Assembly (NCBI RefSeq): GCF_934630535.1
Contig: NZ_CAKTVU010000035.1
Span: forward strand, 1 to 9,805
Reading direction: 5' to 3'
Origin: an uncultured Senegalimassilia sp.
GTDB lineage: Bacteria; Actinomycetota; Coriobacteriia; Coriobacteriales; Eggerthellaceae
DNA: 9,805 nt
Under the pieces are notes generated by a model that made no database searches, was not told where the DNA came from, and saw only the letters and a program-made list of their open reading frames with translations. Below, piece by piece: positions 1 through 7,552 of the stretch. The first letter of the stretch is position 1. Each line of letters begins with the position of its first letter. The translations under genes and the position numbers were made by a program.

Positions 1-87
1 ATTGTCGGCCTAATCTACGGGAATTGCATGCAGCAGGGGCTCTCAATGTTTTTATGTCCTGCTCATATCGTCTTTGCCCGAACGCAA

Positions 88-120
88 AAGCGCCCGCAAG
101 CACGACGCTTGCGGGCGCTT
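88..120 (-). terminator. Rho-independent terminator after the acetamidase/formamidase gene
   Basis: A perfect 14-bp stem (AAGCGCCCGCAAGC at 88-101 with its complement at 107-120) closes a 5-nt loop, ACGAC. Read on the minus strand, the stem is followed by a short T run (complement of 84-89), as expected of an intrinsic terminator. It starts 17 bases beyond the stop codon of the minus-strand gene at 138-1034. No comparable T run follows on the plus strand, so it mainly serves the minus strand. Bases 1-87 hold no gene I can support. Confidence 0.88.
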
Positions 121-137
121 CGTTTCCCAGTTCGAAG

Positions 138-1034
138 CTACAGCGCGAAGCCGATAGCGTCCAGCACGTACTTCGGCACCATGAAGCGAACCGTCTTCTG
201 CGGGTCCACCATCTGGCACACCTGCACGTCGGCGACCAGCGACAGCAGCATGACAAGATCGGCCTCGGACTCGTTGGTGCGCGATGCCAGCAGGTCGACC
301 ATCTGCTGAACGGCCAGCTCAGCGGCCGCATCCAGCGATTCCGCGGACACGATGATGCCGAAATGCGTGTCGTTCTCGATCAGCGGGTTCACCAGCTTCA
401 GCTCGGGCAGGGCCGTCAGCGTGACGGTGGCGTAGCCTGCAACCTCGGCGCCGGAGACGCTGACCTCGCCGTCGCCCATTGCCGCGTGCATGTCGCCGCA
501 GCCGAACAGCGCGCCGTCGACCGCTACGGGGAAGTACAGCGTAGCACCGGTGGTGATGGCCGTGTTATCCATGTTGCCGCCGTGGCTACCCGGCGTGCCG
601 CAGTTCACCGGCTCGCCCTCGGGAGCCACGCCGATGACGCCGATCATGGGGCGCAGCGGGATGTTCAGGCGCTCGTCCCAGGCCAGCGTGTTGCCCTGAA
701 TCTTGCAGTAATGCGTTGCCCACTCGGTGAAGCGATTGCCGCAAACGCCCTCGTCCTGACCGGTGGCGGAGCAGGTCTGCTCATCGAACTCGATGTTCTC
801 GATGCGCACCTTCAGCGCGCCGCCCGCCTTCGCGCCCTCGACGAACACCGGGCCGGTTGCCGGGTTGATGGCATCCCAATCCAGGTCATCCATGGTGTCC
901 TGAGGACCGGTCAGCTGGTTGCTGAAGCAGTCCTTCGTACGGATGCGCACCGTCTCGCCGGACTTCACGGTCAGCACCGGCTCAAGATCGCGGTCGAAGG
1001 AGAACAACGTCTTGTCGTCGTTAAGCTCGATCAT
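138..1034 (-). CDS. Acetamidase/formamidase family amidohydrolase
   Basis: A 298-residue protein of the acetamidase/formamidase (FmdA/AmdA) family. These cytoplasmic enzymes hydrolyse short-chain amides such as formamide or acetamide to ammonia and the acid. Family signatures are present in order: NPATGPVFVEGA (57-68), MIGVIGVAP (130-138), PGSHGGNMD (148-156), DMHAAMGDGE (181-190) and SLVADVQVCQMVDP (265-278). Length is normal for the short bacterial members. The ATG at 1034 is preceded by AGGAAGG with a 6-base spacer (complement of 1041-1047), which fixes the start. It lies 98 bases downstream of the kinase gene on the same strand, so the two may be co-transcribed, and a strong terminator follows it. 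The gap to the kinase shows no clear terminator or promoter. The substrate cannot be told from sequence; some family members act on other amides, so a nitrogen-scavenging role is inference. Confidence 0.93.
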   Translation of the reverse strand: MIELNDDKTLFSFDRDLEPVLTVKSGETVRIRTKDCFSNQLTGPQDTMDDLDWDAINPATGPVFVEGAKAGGALKVRIENIEFDEQTCSATGQDEGVCGNRFTEWATHYCKIQGNTLAWDERLNIPLRPMIGVIGVAPEGEPVNCGTPGSHGGNMDNTAITTGATLYFPVAVDGALFGCGDMHAAMGDGEVSVSGAEVAGYATVTLTALPELKLVNPLIENDTHFGIIVSAESLDAAAELAVQQMVDLLASRTNESEADLVMLLSLVADVQVCQMVDPQKTVRFMVPKYVLDAIGFAL

Positions 1035-1132
1035 GGGTTTCCTTCCTATCCATGTAAGGCCGCGGCACCGCGCCGACGGCCGGTCTTTCGATATCGCGCA
1101 ACGCCACTTCGCCCGAACGTCGGGAGCGGAAG

Positions 1133-3241
1133 CTATTCGTCGCTCTCGTCATAATACTCGGGGTCGGGCAGAAGATAGGCGGCGAACAGCATAATGCCCG
1201 CGGAAACGACCAACGAGGCGACATCGACGGGGTCGGTGAAGGCGGATGCGGAAGGAGACCCGCAAACCGCCGCCAAAACGAACCCGGCAACCAGCACCGC
1301 CGCGCCCGCCAGCACGCCGAAGGACGCGAACAGCCGCGTGGGGCGCCAACGCAGCAAGGCGCACGCGCCCGCCGCCAGCACCCAGCTTGCCGCCATGATC
1401 CACGTGCCCGGCTCCAGCAGCATGGCCGCCATCCGGTCGATCACCGCGTCGCTTGCGAAGGCCGCCGTCGAGAAATGCCAGGTGGCAAGCACATCCCACC
1501 CCATGAACGAGGCGCTTCCCAAACCTGCGAGCATGAACCCGCACAGCACCTGGAACGCCGCGGTCGCCATCGCCGCAACCGGGCGCAGCGCAAAACCCGC
1601 CGCAAGCGGGCCAAGCGGCCCCAACCCGATCGCGCCGGCAAGCGGCGTCGCCAGCGCGGCGTTCGCGGTCGTATCGCCCGCGCGGCCCAGGTACCACCAC
1701 CATACGCCGGCGCCCGCCAGCAGCACGCAACCCGCAGCGGGCACGCCGCACATCACCAGCATGGCCGACAGGGAAACGAACCCCAAAAGCGCCCCAAGGT
1801 GAGGGCGAAAGGCGCCAGCAAGGGTGATGAGCAGCAGCAATCCCCAGAACAGCGGGTTGGCGAACCCTTCGGTCTGCGAGATGTTCTGCAGCGACAGAAA
1901 CGCCAGCAGCGCCGATCCCGCCGCGCCGCACGCGTGCGAGCCGAAGAACAGCAGCCTGGGCGTGATGCGATCGCGCAACGGGATGCCAGGCTCGCGCGGC
2001 TGCGGCTCGGGCTCCTCTTCCTCCGCCGGACCGGCCACGATGTCGGCTAGCTCCGCGCGGCCCTTCGCCGGGTCGCCCAAAAACAGCGAAAGCTCCTCCG
2101 CAAAATCCGCCACCGATTCGTAGCGCTCCTCGCGTTCGGGGTCCAGCGCGTAGAAGATGGGGTCATCCGCGGCAGGGTCGAGGTTGTCCCAGCACAGCGA
2201 CGGCAGCACCAATTCGCCGTCTTCTATGGCCTCCTGCGCCTGGAACAGGTTCGGGGCCAAGAACGGGTTCTCGCCCGCCAGCATCTCGTACGTCACCGAC
2301 GCAAGCGCCCACTCGTCGCACCGCGCGTCAAGGTTCTCCTGGCGCATCTGCTCAAGCGGCATATAGCCGATAGTACCGCCGCCGGCCACGCCGAACCCCT
2401 GCGCGTCGGCCAAGGTTGCCAGACCGAAATCGGTCACCTTGACCTGGCCCGATGCGTTGATGAGGATGTTATCGGGCTTGATATCCAGATGCAGAACGCC
2501 GTTCGCGTGAGCAACCTCGAGCGCGTGAGCCACCGCGTCGAACACGGCGGCGACCACGTCGAGCGTCAGCCGATCGTCGTGGTCGCGCAGTAGCTCGGTG
2601 AGCGTCATGCCCTCAACGTATTCCATGATCAGGTACGCCGTGGAATCCTGGATTTCGAAATCGTGCACCGCAACGATGCTGGAGTCCGACAGCACGGCCG
2701 CCGTGCGGGCCTCGTCCAAGCCGGGGATGCGCGAAAGCGTGCGCACCAGCGGACGGCTCGCAGGGTCTGCCGTATCCGTCAGGCTAACCGACTGACCAGG
2801 CAGAAGCTGGCTGGGGAACGCGTCTGCACGCAATGAGTCCGCAGAGCCGGAGTCCGTTCGGCGGGCGAAAGCGCTCGCCAACTCGTCTAGCTCGGCAGAT
2901 TCCGCGGCATCCTCGGAGCCCGCAAAACCCGCTTCCTCTGGCAGATCTTCCCACGGGGGAACGTCCGCCGGATCGACGGCGCTCGTCGAAGAGGCCGCCG
3001 AACCCGCCGCGTGCGCACTCGGTGCAATCGCACTTTCGCCATGTTCATCAGGGGAAACGTCAAGCGCATCAGCGCCGGGAAGAGTAGCGCGCAACAACTC
3101 CGCCTCGGACAAGGGGATGCACTTGATGGCGACCTTGCGCTGGATGCGCGTATCCCATGCCACCTGCACCGTGCCGAAGCCGCCCTCCCCCGCCTTGGCA
3201 AGGGGCTTGTATCGATTGAGTATCAGCTGCGTTTTAGTCAT
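1133..3241 (-). CDS. Membrane-anchored Ser/Thr protein kinase (Hanks type) with a long N-lobe insert
   Basis: A 702-residue kinase. The N-lobe has the glycine loop GEGGFGTV (18-25) and the ATP lysine in VAIK (Lys40). The C-lobe has the catalytic loop HLDIKPDN (251-258), DFG (271-273) and a PLE motif in place of APE (295-297). Leucine replaces the usual Arg before the catalytic Asp, making this a non-RD kinase. Between strand beta3 and helix C (about 50-170) sits an insert of roughly 120 residues rich in Ala, Ser, Asp and Glu. An acidic Pro/Glu linker (about 400-420) leads to a hydrophobic C-terminal half (about 428-692) with some eight or nine predicted membrane segments and an acidic tail ending YYDESDE. 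Substrates are unknown; the kinase domain is probably cytoplasmic. I chose the ATG at 3241 because the kinase fold starts directly after it and a TATAAT lies six bases upstream. The frame stays open upstream to 3421, but that part would overlap the divergent nuclease gene. Confidence 0.92.
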   Translation of the reverse strand: MTKTQLILNRYKPLAKAGEGGFGTVQVAWDTRIQRKVAIKCIPLSEAELLRATLPGADALDVSPDEHGESAIAPSAHAAGSAASSTSAVDPADVPPWEDLPEEAGFAGSEDAAESAELDELASAFARRTDSGSADSLRADAFPSQLLPGQSVSLTDTADPASRPLVRTLSRIPGLDEARTAAVLSDSSIVAVHDFEIQDSTAYLIMEYVEGMTLTELLRDHDDRLTLDVVAAVFDAVAHALEVAHANGVLHLDIKPDNILINASGQVKVTDFGLATLADAQGFGVAGGGTIGYMPLEQMRQENLDARCDEWALASVTYEMLAGENPFLAPNLFQAQEAIEDGELVLPSLCWDNLDPAADDPIFYALDPEREERYESVADFAEELSLFLGDPAKGRAELADIVAGPAEEEEPEPQPREPGIPLRDRITPRLLFFGSHACGAAGSALLAFLSLQNISQTEGFANPLFWGLLLLITLAGAFRPHLGALLGFVSLSAMLVMCGVPAAGCVLLAGAGVWWWYLGRAGDTTANAALATPLAGAIGLGPLGPLAAGFALRPVAAMATAAFQVLCGFMLAGLGSASFMGWDVLATWHFSTAAFASDAVIDRMAAMLLEPGTWIMAASWVLAAGACALLRWRPTRLFASFGVLAGAAVLVAGFVLAAVCGSPSASAFTDPVDVASLVVSAGIMLFAAYLLPDPEYYDESDE

Positions 3242-3247
3242 GCGCAC

Positions 3248-3253
3248 ATTATA
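3248..3253 (-). promoter_or_regulatory. -10 element of the kinase gene, suggesting a leaderless mRNA
   Basis: On the minus strand a perfect TATAAT (complement of 3248-3253) is followed by six bases and then the ATG at 3241, so transcription would be expected to begin at or next to the start codon. No ribosome binding site lies between. No good -35 box is seen 17-18 bases upstream, so the promoter call rests on the -10 and its position. Confidence 0.5.
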
Positions 3254-3295
3254 TTGCAGGGGCCTGCGCGCCACAGGTACATCAAATCCATTCGC

Positions 3296-3301
3296 TACAA
3301 T
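3296..3301 (+). promoter_or_regulatory. Candidate -10 element for the lipoprotein nuclease gene
   Basis: TACAAT stands 29 bases before the TTG start at 3331. Transcription from it would begin near 3308 and give a leader of about 22 bases containing the AGAAAGG ribosome binding site (3318-3324). I see no convincing -35 box, so confidence is limited. It lies about 45 bp from the divergent kinase -10. Confidence 0.35.
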
Positions 3302-3330
3302 CGGCCTAGGCAACGACAGAAAGGCCGCCG

Positions 3331-4440
3331 TTGAAAGACACCCGCACGCTCCCGCTTCCCCAGCGCATCGCCGCAGCATTAGCGGCTCTGGCGCTGGCGT
3401 TCTCGTTCGCGCTTCCCGCAACGGGCTGCTCCATCAGCATCGGCGATAGCTCCGCCGGCAACGGCAGCTCCGTCAGCAGCACGTACGGCGGCTCCGGCGA
3501 GGGTGCGCAATCCGCCCAGGCAACCATCGCCGACATCCCCGCCTATACCGGAGCGCTGTGCATCGACATCAACCACGGCGAACCCGGGTTCACGGCCCAA
3601 GACGAGGCGCGCGGGACGTTCATGCAGTTCAGCGACCTGGATTTCGAAGGCCGCTGCGGCCCCGCCTTCGCGAGAATCGGGCCCGATACCATATCCAACG
3701 AGAAGCGCGGCGACATCTCGCAGGTGCATCCGAGCGGCTGGGTACAGCGTAAATACAGCTTCGTCGACGACGGCATGTTGTACAACCGCAGCCATCTGAT
3801 CGCGCACCAGTTGTGCGGGGAAAACGCCAACGAGAAGAACCTGATCACGGGCACGCGCACGTTCAACGCAGTGGGCATGCTGTATTACGAGGAGCTGGTT
3901 GGCGACTACGTGCGCAGCACGGGCAACCACGTGCTCTACCGCGTCACCCCGCTGTTCGCCGCAAACGACCTGGTGGCGCGCGGGGTGCAGATGGAAGCGA
4001 AGTCCCTCGAGGACAACGGCGAAGCCGTGCAGTTCAACGTGTTCGTGTACAACGTGGAGCCGGGCGTGGCGATCGACTACGTGACCGGCGAAAGCTGGGA
4101 ATCGTCCGAAACCCCGCAGGTCACCAGCAAAGGCAGCGCCACCATCACCACCGCGGCAGCCGCGCGGGCGGATAAGGCAGCTGCCGGGAGAAGCGCAGGC
4201 GGCGGCACCGACAGTGGGACCGCCAGCGGCAACGGGGGCAGCAGCAGTGGCGGAACCGGCGGCAACCAAGGCGCGTCCGAGCAGCAGGACTACATTCTGA
4301 ACGTGAAGAACAAGAAGTTCCACAAGCCCGACTGCTCCGCCACCAGCAACATCTCAAGCGCGAACAAACAGGACTTCACCGGCACCCGCGACCAACTCAT
4401 AGCCAAAGGCTACTCCCCCTGCGGCATCTGCAAACCGTAA
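3331..4440 (+). CDS. Secreted lipoprotein DNA/RNA non-specific endonuclease with C-terminal Cys/His domain
   Basis: A 369-residue protein. It opens with basic residues and a hydrophobic stretch (about 13-29) ending in a lipobox-like ATGC, so Cys33 is the likely lipidated residue and the protein sits outside the membrane. The nuclease domain (about 70-255) is of the EndA-like, beta-beta-alpha-metal type. NRSHLIAHQL (152-161) supplies the probable catalytic His155, and Asn170 and Asn179 in NLITGTRTFN fit the metal/phosphate-binding Asn pair of that family. A Gly/Ser/Thr-rich linker (about 260-318) leads to a C-terminal module (about 320-369) with His331, Cys335 and the pair Cys364/Cys367 (CGIC), a plausible metal site. 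The start is TTG, supported by AGAAAGG six bases upstream. The gene is divergent from the kinase. Roles seen in related nucleases include DNA uptake, nutrient scavenging and breakdown of extracellular DNA; which applies here is not visible. Confidence 0.9.
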   Translation: MKDTRTLPLPQRIAAALAALALAFSFALPATGCSISIGDSSAGNGSSVSSTYGGSGEGAQSAQATIADIPAYTGALCIDINHGEPGFTAQDEARGTFMQFSDLDFEGRCGPAFARIGPDTISNEKRGDISQVHPSGWVQRKYSFVDDGMLYNRSHLIAHQLCGENANEKNLITGTRTFNAVGMLYYEELVGDYVRSTGNHVLYRVTPLFAANDLVARGVQMEAKSLEDNGEAVQFNVFVYNVEPGVAIDYVTGESWESSETPQVTSKGSATITTAAAARADKAAAGRSAGGGTDSGTASGNGGSSSGGTGGNQGASEQQDYILNVKNKKFHKPDCSATSNISSANKQDFTGTRDQLIAKGYSPCGICKP

Positions 4441-4520
4441 GCTGGCATAGGGAAGATGCTTGAGGCGACAAAGCAGAGCACACCCAATGCCGACTTCTTG
4501 GACCCATCAAACATGCCGCA

Positions 4521-4559
4521 AAAAGAAACGGCGAAGATCCCATCTCCGCCGTTTCTTTT
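4521..4559. terminator. Bidirectional terminator between the nuclease and methyltransferase genes
   Basis: A 13-bp perfect stem (AAAAGAAACGGCG at 4521-4533 and its complement at 4547-4559) extends inward by three more pairs past one mismatch, leaving a 5-nt loop. The A-rich left flank and T-rich right flank give a U-rich RNA end in either direction. The flanking genes converge here (nuclease ends at 4440, methyltransferase at 4571), which suits a shared terminator. The 80 bases between the nuclease stop and this hairpin hold nothing I recognise. Confidence 0.8.
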
Positions 4560-4570
4560 CATGCTAAGAG

Positions 4571-5827
4571 CTATTTCAAGCCAGCCTCGCGAGCAATCTC
4601 AACACCGATTCGGTGCGGAACTCCGACAACCAAAGCGTTGCCCATGCAGAAAGCTCGGCGACCATCGCTCATACCCGTATCCGTCCAGCCCTTCGGAAAA
4701 CCCTGCAGCTGATCAAGCTCATCAGGGACGAGGCGGCGGAATCGGCCATCCACCTCAACAACGTGCTTGAAGCGAGAAGCCCCGATGCCGCCTTCGCCAG
4801 TCAAGATGGTGCGCGACGGCCTATCGAGCGCATCAGGGAACGTCATCGAGCCCTCGGAGTAAACGTACTTGAAGCCCGTCTTCTTATCCACGCGCTCCTC
4901 GCGTTTGCCGCCCTTCAAGTACTTCCAGGCTTCGAACTTCTCATCCGGAATATAGAACTGCTCAGGGACTTCGCTCTCCGGAACCAGCACGTTTCCAAGC
5001 GCACCAAGCTCGCCCTCGTACTTCTCCGTCAGGTCAAAGGTCAGAACCTTGTAGTCCTGCATCACACCTGCGGTACAAAACGGGGATTTCTTACCGGCAA
5101 GATCGAAGTGCTGGGAAATGTCGTAGGGATCATGCTGAATCTCAAACTCGGACACCTTCTCCGGGTCTTCCGTAGGAAACGCACGCGCCATCACGCCGTT
5201 TTTCGCGCGGTCGGACAAATCCCAATTATCGCTGGTCATTTCAGCGAAAATGTAAACGCGTTTACGTCGCTGGTTGAAACCATACTCGCCGCTGTTCACA
5301 ACATGCCATTCAACCGAATAACCCAGGTCAGCCATGCAAGAAAGGATAATCGCAAAATCGCGCCCGCGCTGCGTAGCCGGGCTTTTGAGCAAGCGATCAA
5401 CGTTTTCGAGCAGCACATATTTCGGCTCTTTCAGATGCAAGAAGCGATAGATGTCCCACCAAAGAACGCCCTTTTTACCTTCGATTCCACGCGCAGCGGA
5501 CAGCGGTTTCGCCACGCTGTAATCCTGACACGGAAAGCCGCCCACGACCATCTGAACGTCAGGGATATCGATTTTCCCAGCCTCATAATCATCAAGGACC
5601 TTGTTGATGTCCTGGTTAACGCAGCTGCCTTCGCCAAAGCGCTGCTCATAGCAACGCCAAGCGAACTGCTTGCCTTCAGTTCCCGGAGGCTCCCATTGAT
5701 TGGCCCAGATAGTCTTAAAAGGTCCCGCTGCCGGGAGATTGAACTCAGGATGCTCGAGGCTTTGGTAGCCTTCAAGGCCAAGGCGAAATCCGCCAACGCC
5801 AGCAAAAAGCTCGGCCACCGTAATCAT
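4571..5827 (-). CDS. C5-cytosine DNA methyltransferase of a Sau3AI-like R-M system (predicted GATC)
   Basis: A 418-residue methyltransferase that protects host DNA from the endonuclease encoded divergently beside it. The C5-MTase motifs appear in order: I, LFAGVGGFRLG (7-17); IV, GGFPCQ with catalytic Cys100; VI, ENV (Glu141); VIII, QRRKRV (186-191); IX, around RPSRTILTGEGG (336-347); X, GNALV (396-400). The target-recognition region lies between VIII and IX (about 195-325). Length is close to that of M.Sau3AI. The GATC specificity, with methylation of the C, is inferred from the partner enzyme. I prefer the ATG at 5827 because GGTAAGG stands five bases before it and the conserved domain begins immediately. 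An in-frame ATG at 5860 would add 11 residues, but it has no good ribosome site and would leave a leader of only 8-9 bases from the predicted promoter. Base composition is more A+T rich than in the flanking genes, suggesting acquisition with its partner. Confidence 0.94.
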   Translation of the reverse strand: MITVAELFAGVGGFRLGLEGYQSLEHPEFNLPAAGPFKTIWANQWEPPGTEGKQFAWRCYEQRFGEGSCVNQDINKVLDDYEAGKIDIPDVQMVVGGFPCQDYSVAKPLSAARGIEGKKGVLWWDIYRFLHLKEPKYVLLENVDRLLKSPATQRGRDFAIILSCMADLGYSVEWHVVNSGEYGFNQRRKRVYIFAEMTSDNWDLSDRAKNGVMARAFPTEDPEKVSEFEIQHDPYDISQHFDLAGKKSPFCTAGVMQDYKVLTFDLTEKYEGELGALGNVLVPESEVPEQFYIPDEKFEAWKYLKGGKREERVDKKTGFKYVYSEGSMTFPDALDRPSRTILTGEGGIGASRFKHVVEVDGRFRRLVPDELDQLQGFPKGWTDTGMSDGRRAFCMGNALVVGVPHRIGVEIAREAGLK

Positions 5828-5847
5828 GTCAGCCTTACCGCCATTCC

Positions 5848-5877
5848 TTGTTCCAGCCATTATTCAGAACCTATAAT
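5848..5877 (+). promoter_or_regulatory. Predicted promoter of the restriction endonuclease gene
   Basis: TTGTTC at 5848-5853 and a perfect TATAAT at 5872-5877 are separated by 18 bases. Transcription would start near 5884 and give a leader of about 110 bases that runs through all three GATC sites at 5895-5919. The -10 overlaps the methyltransferase -10 on the other strand, so the two promoters should compete for RNA polymerase. Confidence 0.5.
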
Positions 5878-5904
5878 TATGACCAACGATAACCGATCGA
5901 TCAA
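5876..5904 (-). promoter_or_regulatory. Predicted promoter of the methyltransferase gene
   Basis: On the minus strand TTGATC (complement of 5899-5904) and CATAAT (complement of 5876-5881) are 17 bases apart, a good match to a housekeeping promoter. Transcription would start near 5869, about 42 bases before the preferred ATG at 5827. A GATC site lies inside the -35 box and a second one adjoins it in the spacer. Confidence 0.55.
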
Positions 5905-5919
5905 GGAAAAATCCAGATC
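5895..5919. promoter_or_regulatory. Cluster of three GATC sites in the R-M control region
   Basis: GATC occurs at 5895-5898, 5899-5902 (together the palindrome GATCGATC) and 5916-5919 (within AGATCT). The first two sit in the spacer and -35 box of the methyltransferase promoter, and all three lie in the predicted endonuclease leader. If GATC is the recognition sequence, methylation here could tune the expression of both genes. The sites are seen directly; the regulatory role is inference. Confidence 0.45.
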
Positions 5920-5994
5920 TATTTGCGCTACTCAGCTTTTTTTCACAACAGCGGCCGAGAGCTCAACCGCCGTTGATACGACAGGGAGCATGAC

Positions 5995-7461
5995 ATGACC
6001 AAGTCTAGCCATAGGTACACAGCAGAAGACATTCGAGAGCGTTTCACCGCAGCAATCGGGAAAACCGCAGGTGAACTTGACACCAAGGGCATCCTTTCCG
6101 GCTCGACCGCGCATAAAAACAAAGGGCGCATCGGGGCCGTTATCGAACAATCTGTTTTAGGCTACCCCGCAGATAATAGACAAGAGCCCGATTTGGTCAT
6201 CGATGAAACCGAATGGGAACTAAAAACTACTGGACTTATCGCCGCGACCCGTAGCGACTCTTGGCGGGCAAAAGAGCCTATGTCGGTTACCGCCGTCTCA
6301 CCAAACCGAATCGTTGGCGAGGAGTTCTCAACATCAACATTCTGGCACAAGGCCGAACGACTCCTAATCGTCTACTATCTATACGTCAAACCCGGAAAAG
6401 GCATGATGCCGAGCTATGCATCTTTCGAGATAAAGGGATTTGACCTGCACGAATGGAACAGCATAGACCGAAAACGTCTTGAAGCCGACTGGACAACGAT
6501 ACGCGATTACGTTAGAACGGCACTAGCCGGAGACAAAGAAGCGCTATTGCCAGGACTATCAACCCTAATCAACCCACGCCTCCTTTATTTGGACACTTCG
6601 CCTAAGTATCCTCACGCTCCACGCTTCAGGCTCAAGTCTTCACTTGTCACGCAAATGGCAAGGGAACGGCTGGATGATAACTTAGAGATGATTCCCGATA
6701 CCTACGAAATTGAGTCGTCCGACCAATTCAACATGCATCTTGGAATCATCGCTTCTCAACTACGCGATAAAACCCTGGCCGAATACGCCACAATGTTCAA
6801 TTTGCCTTTCGACGCAGAAGGACGCAGGGACAACAAGGCTTTGGCTGAGCAGATTATCGTTCGCCTTTTCACCGGACAACCAGGCAAAATCTCACAAGTG
6901 CCTCTCTTTGTAAAAGCTGGATTCCAGCTTAAGACGGTTGTTCTCACCGTAAGGGGCGGAAGAACCGAAGACATGAAGTTATCGCCCTCGATCGACTTCG
7001 ATGAGATGTGCGATCCGGATACGGAATTCGAAGACTCCTCGTTTGCCAGCATCTTCCTTGATTCAGCAATTATCGTTGCGGTTTTCAAGGAGCCATATGA
7101 TAATTGCCCTCTTCACGCTTGCCAATTTCAAGGGTTCAAACGATTCTGGCTTGGCAAGTATATCGATGAGGCGCAAAAACTATGGAGCCAAATGCGCCGC
7201 TTGATTTTCTCTGGCACATTGATTGATGAACCTATATGCGATAAGAGCGGCAACCAGCGATTCACCCCGAAAACCGGCATCCCAATGACCGCTCCAAACT
7301 GGCCAAAATCAAGGGATGGCGTACTGTTCGTACGCGGCTCGGGAAACGATGCGACCAAAAAGCCCGTTACCGTAAATGGGATTAGGATGTATCACCAGAA
7401 CCTCTGGATAAAAGGAACTGATGTCGCCATTCATCTCGGCATGACAGATTACATCGGATAA
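5995..7461 (+). CDS. Sau3AI/MutH-type type II restriction endonuclease (predicted GATC)
   Basis: A 488-residue endonuclease, essentially the same length as R.Sau3AI as I recall it. The N-terminal half (about 1-200) is the MutH-like catalytic domain: Glu51 in GAVIEQ, Asp66 in EPD, and Glu75/Lys77 in WELKTTG match the E...D...ExK pattern of MutH and Sau3AI. The C-terminal half (about 205-485) resembles the catalytically inactive second MutH-like domain of Sau3AI that binds DNA, including PRFRLKSSLVTQMAR (209-223), LFVRGSGND (444-452) and the ending FWLGKY...NLWIKG. Cleavage of unmethylated GATC is the family prediction, not proven here. The ATG at 5995 follows AGGGAG by six bases; a nearby ATG at 5990 opens only a three-codon frame. 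It is divergent from the methyltransferase and shares its lower GC content. No obvious controller (C) protein gene is present. All key residues are intact, so it is probably active. Confidence 0.93.
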   Translation: MTKSSHRYTAEDIRERFTAAIGKTAGELDTKGILSGSTAHKNKGRIGAVIEQSVLGYPADNRQEPDLVIDETEWELKTTGLIAATRSDSWRAKEPMSVTAVSPNRIVGEEFSTSTFWHKAERLLIVYYLYVKPGKGMMPSYASFEIKGFDLHEWNSIDRKRLEADWTTIRDYVRTALAGDKEALLPGLSTLINPRLLYLDTSPKYPHAPRFRLKSSLVTQMARERLDDNLEMIPDTYEIESSDQFNMHLGIIASQLRDKTLAEYATMFNLPFDAEGRRDNKALAEQIIVRLFTGQPGKISQVPLFVKAGFQLKTVVLTVRGGRTEDMKLSPSIDFDEMCDPDTEFEDSSFASIFLDSAIIVAVFKEPYDNCPLHACQFQGFKRFWLGKYIDEAQKLWSQMRRLIFSGTLIDEPICDKSGNQRFTPKTGIPMTAPNWPKSRDGVLFVRGSGNDATKKPVTVNGIRMYHQNLWIKGTDVAIHLGMTDYIG

Positions 7462-7552
7462 CGCGCCACCCTAGCATTTTTTGGGATTCGATTAATAAGG
7501 ATTTTCGCAATGCGATGATCATCATCAAACCCGAGCACGGTCATCGCGCGTC

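Noticed and set aside
24..1154. Long plus-strand reading frame opposite the acetamidase
   Set aside because: Antisense to a gene with clear family motifs; its protein is Arg/His/Gln rich with no recognisable domain, the usual shadow of GC-rich coding DNA.
3256..3267. Short palindrome GCAGG-GG-CCTGC between the divergent promoters as an operator
   Set aside because: Only five base pairs per arm in GC-rich DNA; this is expected by chance and nothing else supports it.
4613..5998. 461-codon plus-strand frame opposite the methyltransferase
   Set aside because: All methyltransferase motifs lie on the other strand; this frame shows none and lacks a supported start.
7462..7552. Terminator between the converging endonuclease and SRAP genes
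   Set aside because: A 7-bp inverted repeat (7512-7518 with 7541-7547) exists, but its loop is 22 bases and no T run follows on either strand; the T6 at 7477-7482 has no stem before it.
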